This document shows positions 57,257 through 64,000 of a stretch of DNA of 64,000 nucleotides, one piece after another. A program made the translations under genes and the position numbers. How positions within the stretch are numbered: position 1 is the stretch's first letter; the number at the start of each line of letters is the position of its first letter. This DNA comes from Rhipicephalus microplus. Its lineage: Eukaryota; Arthropoda; Arachnida; Ixodida; Ixodidae. Where the stretch lies: NCBI RefSeq assembly GCF_043290135.1, contig NC_134705.1, forward strand, positions 100,752,239 through 100,816,238. Direction: 5' to 3'. The notes beneath the pieces are model-generated. The model was not told where the DNA came from. It made no database searches and saw nothing but the letters and a program-made list of their open reading frames with translations.

Positions 57257-57570
57257 CCGCATATGATATTCCTGACATGATTATCATGTTTGGATGTGTC
57301 GTTTACCTTCGTCGTCTACTCCCGTCACGTATTACCAAATTTAGTAAATGTGGAGCTAGTGAAACGGCCGCCAGCTCGCCGTGAGTGTCGTATGTTGTCA
57401 TGTTCTTACATGACACGCCTGTCAGGGTAATGTTTTCACCAGTGACGTACTTCATCCCTTGCCGTCACGGAACACCAAATTTGGTATATGTGGAGCCACC
57501 AAAACAGCTGCGAGCGCATCATGAAGGGCCCAATATACTCCAATGTAGCCATGACGTGCGCGCACGCTAG
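57257..57570 (+). repeat. Satellite-like tandem repeat, about two units of 140-150 bases
   Basis: Both units contain CCAAATTT(A/G)GTA(A/T)ATGTGGAGC (57333 and 57473) preceded by CCCGTCACG or GCCGTCACG. A shared TGTCATGTTCTTACATGACACGCCTGTCAGG-like end occurs at 57398 and again at 57919-57956, so a third partial unit may lie just before the LTR element. Confidence 0.6.
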
Positions 57571-57956
57571 GCACATCGAAGCTACGTTAGCAAAACGCGA
57601 GCACTCTATAGTGTGACGCCAGGCGCAACCAGCATCCGTCGGCGCGGCTCGACGGCAACCAGCGCGATATGCGACATGCTGCATTTCGCAGAGATGCGTT
57701 ACCCAGACAACACTGCGTCTCCCTCTTTTTGGACGGAGGGACGCTGGACGCGCTCAAACGCGCATACGTTGAAGCAACGCAGTGCAGCGCGCGTCTGCGA
57801 GTACATGGCAGGACGGCGCCTGGCGTAGCAACGCTGGCGTGACGCGACGAAGTGAATGCCGGCGAGCACGCGCACCACGTCACGTCAAAATGTATTGGCG
57901 CCTTGACTGTGGCATTTTGTCATGTTCCCATACGACACGCATGTCATGATTATCAT
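57571..57956. other. GC-rich stretch between the tandem repeat and an LTR element
   Basis: CpG-rich DNA with overlapping frames on both strands and no recognised product; it ends in the partial repeat unit. Confidence 0.4.
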
Positions 57957-58169
57957 TGTAGCGAGAGAGGAAGACGGGACCGCGGCCAACGTGGTCGTAT
58001 CGTCCTCTCGCCACTTTATTCTACGCCTGAAGCATGCCGCGTGGCTTTCCACGTCCCACACACCAAGTGCCTAGCTTGTTCTAATCCTCGCGCAGCTTGA
58101 GCTAGCATGAGCTGCGCGAGAGGCGCAGTGCTGTGATTGAGAAATGATGATGGTGATGATGGCACTACA
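57957..58169 (-). repeat. 3' LTR of element 3
   Basis: A 213-bp LTR with TGTAG and CTACA ends. On the minus strand AATAAAGTGG gives a polyadenylation signal. Confidence 0.78.
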
Positions 58170-58187
58170 GGGTTCCCCCCCTAGCGC
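58170..58187 (-). promoter_or_regulatory. Polypurine tract of element 3
   Basis: On the minus strand GCGCTAGGGGGGGAACCC lies directly before the 3' LTR. Confidence 0.65.
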
Positions 58188-60060
58188 TTTGCGTGATTTG
58201 AAGGCATATGAAAAAAGAAAGGGAGCGACAAAATGCTATATACATGAACGACAATTCATAAAGTGTTCATTTGGCAAGTCCAGGTTGTCAACGTTTATGG
58301 GCCATCAGTAAGCACTGTGTCTGCGGTGGACGACTCTGGGAGAAGCGCAAGGGACGAAGAAGGAAGTGCCGGGTCGCTGTGGTTGCCGACAAGCGGGTCT
58401 CACGATGATCCAGTCGGACAGGCCGAGAGTGGACCGTGTGTCGCGAGGTCATGCTGCTAACGTCTGCAGAGGGTCGGCAGTGCGGGTTTTGACGTTGGGG
58501 TCTACGCAACACAGACCTCAAAGTCGAGCGGCGTCTGACGTGCCGGTATAGATAGACGTGCTGACGTACGCAGGAACGTGTCCTAACAATGCCGCCAAGT
58601 GTACGGTGGGTAGTCGGGTACACGACTAGTGGTGGGACATTGCGCCGGATAGGCCGAGTAGGCGCTTGCGCCGTCTTCAGGGCTGTGACTGCAACTCGTG
58701 GCTGCGTAGTAGGGCGGCTCAAAAGTTGCCGCAATGTGTGACGCCAAGCACGTTGTTGTCGCCGACGTAGGGTAATGGGTGGTAGACACGTATGAGGTAT
58801 GAGCATCGTCGCGGTTGTGACACACGAGCTGGCGTTGTAGACACACGTCTGGTTGCTGCCGTCCGGAGGCAAAGGCTCCGGGGAATGGTGGTGGTGGAAC
58901 CCAGTAAGCGTGGGCTCGCCCCTAGTATTGGACGGGACACCTGTGCTCGTGTAATGACCTCCGGTAGTCCGCGCACGAGGGTTGGCGTGCAGGTCTGCAT
59001 AATTGATGGCTGCCTCTAGCCAACACCCCCTAGATTACTTCACCGCAGGCGTGGTATGCCTGGTGAGCCCTGTCTGAAGCGGACCGGGCACGTCGTCCTC
59101 AAGCGCCTCAGTCATAGTCGCAGCGTCTTGGAAGCTTGGCCGTGGTTGATGGCTGGTGGCTTTAACTTCAGCTGCAGAAAACTGCGAGGAAGATGGTGGT
59201 CGTTGCGGGCAGGACGTGCAGAGCATTGAGGCTGGTCGACAGTCGCCTCCGGACATCGGGGAGGGTGAAGGTTCGCAACCGGGAGGTGAATAGCGGGCGT
59301 GACAATGCCCATAGTCGTGGTAGCCACCAGGGCGTTCAGTGATGTTGCCGTCGTAGAACCTGACGTGTCAGCCGTGTTGTGAGCCATGGAGGTCGGCCGA
59401 GACGAACCGGTGGTAAGCATGCCTGCAGCGTCGTCGGCCGAGGACGATGAAAACAAAAACCTCGTGGCTGACTGGTTGCATTCGCCCAATTGTCGAGAAC
59501 CTTGGCGGATGGGCAGTCGGGCGCCGGACACGCGTCGCTAGTGGCCAGACGAGAGGTTAAGTCTCGTTTATCGGACGTTGTTGAGGGCGAAAGCTTCGAA
59601 GTCGGGAAGTCAATAATGGGCGAAAGGTCACCTGTGCCAGACTCCGAGACGGGCGTCAAGGTGGTCGTCATGGAGTCTGGTGGGGCCACGGTGTCGCGTG
59701 CCGTCACTTTCGTGGAAAACGTGCAGGTAGCAAGCGTGCCAGAAGGACCATCGGTCGAGGACTTCGAAAAAGCGCACTTCGTGGTGGACAGGTTGTCGGC
59801 AGCAGGAACGACTTAAGAACCTCGTCGGATCAGTGATCGGGTGCGAGAATCACTGCGCTAGTGGCCGGACCAAAGGTGGAGGGAGACGTTGTCGGAGAAG
59901 TTAGGTTGCGGTCAGATGAGAGATTCGGGCCGGAAGGTCCAGCACGCTGCGACGCAGGGAAAACCTGAAAGTCGCGGGTTCCCGGCTGCGGGTGGTAGGT
60001 GAGGCCATAGCTGGCAAGCACCGCAGAGCAAAGGTCTTCGTAAGGCTGCTGGCTGGAGGT

Positions 60061-60234
60061 TTAAGTGGCAGAGAGATGACGCAACTCTACTGGAAGGGCG
60101 TCATGAAGATTGGCGTGCATCAGCGGCTGGTCCGTGACGCCATCCAACGCAAGAACGACATCGAGCTGCATAAACCATACCTTGAAGTAGGTCGATTGGA
60201 ATGGCGGCACAGGCGGGCAGAGTTGCGGGAACAT
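60061..60234 (-). pseudogene. gag: Gag N-terminal fragment of element 3
   Basis: The frame from the ATG at 60234 has 57 codons and ends at TAA. The pattern PPFQSTYFKVWFMQLDVVL followed by MHANLHDALPVELRHL is the start of a gag of the kind seen in mag-like Ty3 elements (PPF, W-F-x-Q-L-E, then A-L-P). The rest of gag is missing or out of frame. Confidence 0.6.
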
Positions 60235-60260
60235 GGCAGTGGGCCGCTCGGCGGAGCGCG

Positions 60261-60277
60261 TGTTCTCCGGGTCACCA
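60261..60277 (-). promoter_or_regulatory. Primer binding site of element 3
   Basis: On the minus strand TGGTGACCCGGAGAACA begins one base after the 5' LTR and starts with TGG, as a tRNA primer site should. The tRNA is not identified. Confidence 0.6.
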
Positions 60278-60278
60278 A

Positions 60279-60392
60279 TGTAGCGAGAGAGGAAGACGGG
60301 ACGGCGGCCAACGTGGTCGTGTCGTTCTCTCGCCACTTTATTCCACGCCTGAAGCGGAGACGCGTGGCTTTCCACGTCCCACACACCAAGTG
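60279..60392 (-). repeat. 5' LTR of element 3, cut by a LINE
   Basis: It matches the first 110 bases or so of 57957-58169 with a handful of changes. Both share the string CACACACCAAGTG, after which the LINE tail starts. Confidence 0.75.
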
Positions 60393-60585
60393 TTGTTGTT
60401 GTTGTTGTTGTTTTCCTGTGCACATGGCTCGTACCTAAAGAAGGGGATTGGCCGATTATAAGGTGAATTTGCCCTAAACTTTCAGCATTGCGTCATTCCT
60501 ACAATTTTTTTCTAACTTAATTTTGATTTGAAATACCGATATCAAGTTTGCAGAAAAAAAAGAAGAAAAATAGTGAGACAGCAAT

Positions 60586-61965
60586 TTAGCAATAAAATCG
60601 TTTAGTCGCAGTGATGTATTCTTGAACGGCGAATAAAACATCCCTGTGGCTGAAACCCAGTGTAGAGGCTCCAAATGAAAGAAGATCAGGTTGTGATAGT
60701 TGCAAGCCCAGTCTTTGAAGAGGTTGTGCTAGTATGCTTTGCCTGAATAAATCGAAACGGCGACAATGTAATAAAAAATGACTGATCGTTTCCTCTTGAT
60801 TACAGTAAATGCACATAGGGGAATTTAATATGCCTGATCTATGCAAGTAAAAATTGAGGGAGGTGACGCGGCAACAAAATTTCATGATGACAACTTCCAT
60901 CATCCTTGAATTAGTCAGTTCATTGCGCCAGGGAAGTAAGAAGTGTTTGTACTCTGGGGAAGCCGTCAGTGCAGGGTCAGATAAATTTTGCCTGGTTTCA
61001 AGTGTGCGAAATCGCGCCACCGTAATGTATACTGTATGAGGGAAAATAGAAATAATTGGAGTCGAAAGGGATGCCTTCGCAAGAGAATCAGCTATTTCGT
61101 TTAACAAAAAACCTTTGTGCCTTGGTGTCCAGATTAAATGAATACTTCGGAGATGACAGGGGATCAACGATTTAAAAAGTTTCACTATAGGTGAGTGGCC
61201 AGATGCGGACAGAAAAGAGCACACTGATAATGAATCAGTTATGACTGCTACGACTGGAATGGAAATATTTACCTTTCGCAAAGCTAACATTATTGCCATG
61301 AATTCAGCCAGAAAGACAGGAAGACAGTCCGGTAAGCGAAGTGAAAATGACCAATCAAGCACGGGGCAATATATTCCAACGCCTGATTCTTCATGTGATT
61401 GAGATGCGTCCGTTGCTATAATGACATTTGTTGGCAGAGTACTTAAATGGTCCTGCAATAAACCATTTAAAATGCCTGTAGGTAATAGCTTTGCGTGAGT
61501 TGGGAAGATATCATGATAAACAATTTCTGGAGAATTTTGTTGCTCAGTTAAAGGAATCAGATCACGAGCGTGTAAATTTAGGGGCTCAAGTAACGATTGA
61601 ACAAATAGTATTTGTGGTTTGGTAAATCTGGGCCAATGCACGGAGAAGAATAGATCAGGATTGGAAATAAAAATAATTTGTTCAGGGTTAAACGGTGCTT
61701 CATATAGTCGTAAAAAGGTCTGCACAGTAAGAATGTTAAAGCGACATAATAAGGTTGGTATTCCTGCTTCAAGGTATAACACTGCATTTGCAGTATACTT
61801 TGGAAGTCCTAAGCAGAGCCGTAAAGCCTCTCTTTCCAACAGAACGAGCGGTCGAAGTTTGTAGGCTGGCGCACCAGAAAAAAGATTGCAGCCAAACTCC
61901 AACACAGGTCGGACATACATTTTATATATAATCAAAAGTGCCTTTCTTCTCATACCTGATCTACA
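60586..61965 (-). CDS. LINE C-terminal part: RT thumb, RNase H and CCHC finger (455 residues, open)
   Basis: This long open frame starts with MRRKALLIIYKMYVRPVLEF, the end of the RT region. RNase H follows with D in TDASQSHEESGVG, E in LAEFMAIMLAL, D in VITDSLSVCSFL and D in NEIADSLAKA. A finger C-I-Y-C-N-Q-E-E-T-I-S-H-F-L-L-H-C stands near the end. RNase H after RT marks the I superfamily of LINEs. The frame is not broken over 1.37 kb, so the copy is young, but without its RT half in sense it cannot act alone. Confidence 0.88.
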   Translation of the reverse strand, partial: CRSGMRRKALLIIYKMYVRPVLEFGCNLFSGAPAYKLRPLVLLEREALRLCLGLPKYTANAVLYLEAGIPTLLCRFNILTVQTFLRLYEAPFNPEQIIFISNPDLFFSVHWPRFTKPQILFVQSLLEPLNLHARDLIPLTEQQNSPEIVYHDIFPTHAKLLPTGILNGLLQDHLSTLPTNVIIATDASQSHEESGVGIYCPVLDWSFSLRLPDCLPVFLAEFMAIMLALRKVNISIPVVAVITDSLSVCSFLSASGHSPIVKLFKSLIPCHLRSIHLIWTPRHKGFLLNEIADSLAKASLSTPIISIFPHTVYITVARFRTLETRQNLSDPALTASPEYKHFLLPWRNELTNSRMMEVVIMKFCCRVTSLNFYLHRSGILNSPMCIYCNQEETISHFLLHCRRFDLFRQSILAQPLQRLGLQLSQPDLLSFGASTLGFSHRDVLFAVQEYITATKRFYC

Positions 61966-63087
61966 ATTGCTCAGGAATCATTGAATCAGTTGGCTAAAGA
62001 ATTAGAAAACAGGTTCTCAAAGCATCTTCCTAATTCGGCTTACACAACAACCATCTATGACTACGCAGAAATATCGACTTCCGAATTAAATCAGGCTATG
62101 GAAAGATTGCCAAATGCAGCACCAGGCCCCGATGGAATAACAAATACAATGCTAAAAATACTTCACAGAGAATATCCCAATGATCTGTTAGGTCTCGTCA
62201 ATTAATCCCTTAGAAGAGCATGGATCCCTTCTGAATGGAAGATTGCGAAAATTATACCATTGCTTAAGAAACAGGGGGCAGGCTATAATTTAGACAACAT
62301 ACGACCGATAGCCTTAACATCTAATGTAGTAAAACTTATTGAAAGGGTACTTCATGGTCGTATAATTAGGTTTATTAACGAGAAACAACTGTTGAGTTCT
62401 TCCCAAATTGGCTTTAGATCTGGATATTCCATATGGCATGCACATGTAGATCTGGAAAGTCGTATTCATATTGCCCGTCACAAAAAGCACTTTGCGCCTT
62501 TAGTAACGTTAGACATATGTAAAGCATATGATAGTGTAGAGTATTCTATCTTGACTAATCAGTTATGGAGTCATGGACTTCCACCTTATATAGTAGCATG
62601 GTGACAGAGTTTTTAAGTAGAAGAGAATTCTATTGTTATCAAGGCGGTTTCTCTTCCTGTAAGCACAAGCAAACCCGAGGAGTACCTAAAGGGTCAGTAC
62701 TTTCCCCGGTTTTATTCAACATATTGCTTAGTACCGTCCCCGTTCATCCAGATGTTAAAACCTATGTTTATGCCGATGACATTGCTTTCTTTGCTATGGC
62801 ACATGACTTCCACTGTCTCTACACTATCTTGCAAGCATATCTTAATAAAATAGAACATTGGCTGGATGGATTGATGTTAAACCTGAATACCGGTAAATGT
62901 GCTATTGTCGTTTTTCTAATCAAAGATCCCGCGCACATATCTATTAATTACAAGCTTCAAGATATCCCACAAGTACAATCATTGAAATATCTTGGAGTTA
63001 TGTATAATGAACATCTAAATTGGCGCCCTCACATTGAATACTTTGCGAGAAAAGCAGTACGCGCGATGAGCGTATTGCGGAGATAAG
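61966..63087 (+). pseudogene. LINE reverse transcriptase part, inverted, with a stop and a frameshift
   Basis: The plus strand shows NAAPGPDGITNTMLK, IRPIALTSNVVKLIERVL, the string GFRSGYSIWHAHVDL, motif A LDICKAYDSVE, GVPKGSVLSPVLFN and the catalytic Y-A-D-D in VYADDIAFF. It ends LKYLGVMYNEHLNWRPHIEY and VRAMSVLRR. A TAA (62203-62205) replaces one codon and a shift lies near 62590. Part of the endonuclease side is missing. Confidence 0.88.
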
Positions 63088-63933
63088 GAAGGTTGTTTGG
63101 TTGTCATACCGGAAGATCTCTTTCAACATAAGGCGTTGGCAGCCATAGAAAAAAATTTTGTCCGTGTAGACGTAAAATCAAACAAGGTTAAGCAAATGGT
63201 TCTCACTTTACTAGAGAACAGTAAATTGGAACGGCTTGCATCAGCACTAAAAATCGCAGGTAGCTTACATCTTGAGTTGTTTTTTGCGGCAAAGACTCAT
63301 AAAATTGATATTCCACTCAGAGCCATTGTATCCGAAAGGAGCTCGTGGCAACTATGCTTGTCTTCATAACTTCAGTGTCACCTTAAGACATTGAAGGTAT
63401 CGGATCCTTTCAGTCTGCCAAACTCTGAGGCGTTAGTTTCGTATTTAAGCACACATAACCCAGGAAAATGCTATTTCTTCAGCGTAGACATACAAGATAT
63501 GTATTACAACATCCCGCATGGTCCGCTATTGTCAAGTGTAAAGCAATGTATAACAGAAGAAAACGATGAGTTAGAGTTTGTGAATAAGTGTGGTGTATCG
63601 GTGGATGCCTTTCTTGAATTGTTAACCTTTTACCTTAGGTCAACATTTGTTATGTGGAACACGGCTATGTACCGACAAAAATCCGGTATCACAATAGGCT
63701 CGAAAGTAGCCCCGGTTTTAAGCACAATTTATTTAGCAAAAATGGACAAGGCAATAGATTTAAACCTTAAAGGGCTTGCACTCAAAGTGTTTCGGTTTGT
63801 AGATGACTTTTTGGTTTTTAATAAATCAGATGGTCGGGATAAAATAGGCGCAGAAGTTTTGAAAGTCTTCAAGAAAAATAGTAGAGGGCTTGAATTTACT
63901 CATGAATTACCAGTCAATCACAACTGCAGTTTT
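63088..63933 (+). pseudogene. Penelope-like element reverse transcriptase fragment
   Basis: The frame opens at the LINE border with VVIPEDLFQHKALAAIEKNF and AAKTHKIDIPLRAIVSE, a Penelope pattern. RT motifs are FSVDIQDMYYNIPH (A), GITIGSKVAPVLSTIYLAKM (B) and F-R-F-V-D-D-F-L-V-F (C). One stop at 63367-63369 breaks the frame. A SINE cuts it off after VNHNC. The GIY-YIG part expected downstream is outside the window or lost. The related fragment at 48.2 kb holds just that missing part but is not adjacent. Confidence 0.85.
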
Positions 63934-64000
63934 TGATTGATTTGTGGGGTTTAACGTCCCAAAACCACCATTTGATTATGAGAGACGCCGTAGTGGAGGG
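63934..64000 (-). mobile_element. Ruka-like SINE, copy 6, cut by the window edge
   Basis: The tail side (TGATTGATTTGTGGGGTTTAACGTCCC) and the AGAGACGCCGTAGTGGAGGG block are present. The insertion ends the Penelope frame. The head lies beyond the window. Confidence 0.9.

Larger units (their letters stand above)
57957..60392 (-). mobile_element. Short LTR retrotransposon (element 3), gag remnant only, split by a LINE
   Basis: The left LTR (57957-58169) starts TGTAGCGAG and ends CTACA. The right LTR starts at 60279 and is recognisable to 60392, where the TTG tract of a LINE begins. On the minus strand a primer site (TGGTGACCCGGAGAACA) follows the 5' LTR and a purine tract (AGGGGGGGAACCC) touches the 3' LTR. 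The 2.1 kb between the LTRs hold only the first part of a gag protein; no protease, RT or integrase motif is seen. The rest is Ser-, Thr- and Pro-rich in several frames. It resembles a non-autonomous element that needs a helper. Confidence 0.75.
60393..63087 (-). mobile_element. I-clade LINE with its 5' half inverted (twin-priming structure)
   Basis: The tail on the minus strand is (AAC)n at 60393-60412. The RNase H half (60586 to about 61960) is on the minus strand. The RT half (about 61965-63087) is on the plus strand. The RT half starts, 5'-truncated, at the centre, and its end (AVRAMSVLRR) lies at the outer side. The RNase H half begins where the RT half ends, with only a few residues lost. 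That order is what twin priming makes during insertion. The tail lies in the right LTR of element 3. A target duplication at the other side is hidden by a Penelope fragment. Confidence 0.85.

Noticed and set aside
58288..59816. Several 80-190 codon frames on both strands
   Set aside because: They overlap in all frames in GC-rich LTR-element filler and show no domain.

Overview
The window looks like a piece of a hard tick genome (Ixodidae, probably a metastriate tick). The reasons are six copies of a tRNA-derived SINE that resembles the ixodid Ruka family, genes split by long transposon-filled introns, and a mix of Ty3/gypsy, RTE, I-clade and Penelope-like retroelements. No rRNA, true tRNA, CRISPR array or bacterial operon was seen. 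All calls come from reading the sequence. No database search was possible, so family names rest on recognised motifs.

The host genes fall in two groups. From about 3 to 45 kb lies a cluster of four related genes for a small secreted protein. The members are A (8.4-8.9 kb, minus strand, broken), B (16.7-19.5 kb, plus, intact, 206 codons), C (26.4-37.2 kb, plus, intact, 210 codons) and D (43.4-44.7 kb, plus, broken). B and C each have a signal-peptide exon that ends in phase 1. The mature part of about 185 residues carries three conserved cysteines, an N-G-[TS] glycosylation site beside the second cysteine, and an amphipathic C-terminal tail. I do not recognise the family with certainty. The overall pattern is faintly like group 7 mite allergens (TULIP/JHBP fold), which is only a hypothesis. 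From 46.3 to 51.5 kb on the minus strand is a cytosolic sulfotransferase gene in two exons, degraded by two frameshifts.

Mobile elements fill most of the rest. A Ty3/gypsy element (3096-8380) has 136-bp LTRs and a G GGA AAC slippery site touching the gag stop codon, with pol in the -1 frame. An RTE LINE (22840-25626) sits between two (TA)24 tracts and starts with a 17-bp foldback. A MITE-like element lies at 29801-30838. A second gypsy element (31099-34191, minus) carries a large in-frame deletion that joins the start of RT to the integrase core. Another LTR element (57957-60392) seems to hold only a gag fragment. An I-clade LINE (60393-63087) has its RT half inverted relative to its RNase H half, as twin priming would produce. 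Penelope-like pieces lie at 48.2-48.9 kb and 63.1-63.9 kb.

The right edge is a nest: the LINE lies in the right LTR of the 58-60 kb element, a Penelope fragment abuts the LINE, and a SINE cuts the Penelope fragment. Long stretches between these features (1-2976, 8890-16695, 19546-22782, 37310-39464, 51477-57256) hold no gene I can support.
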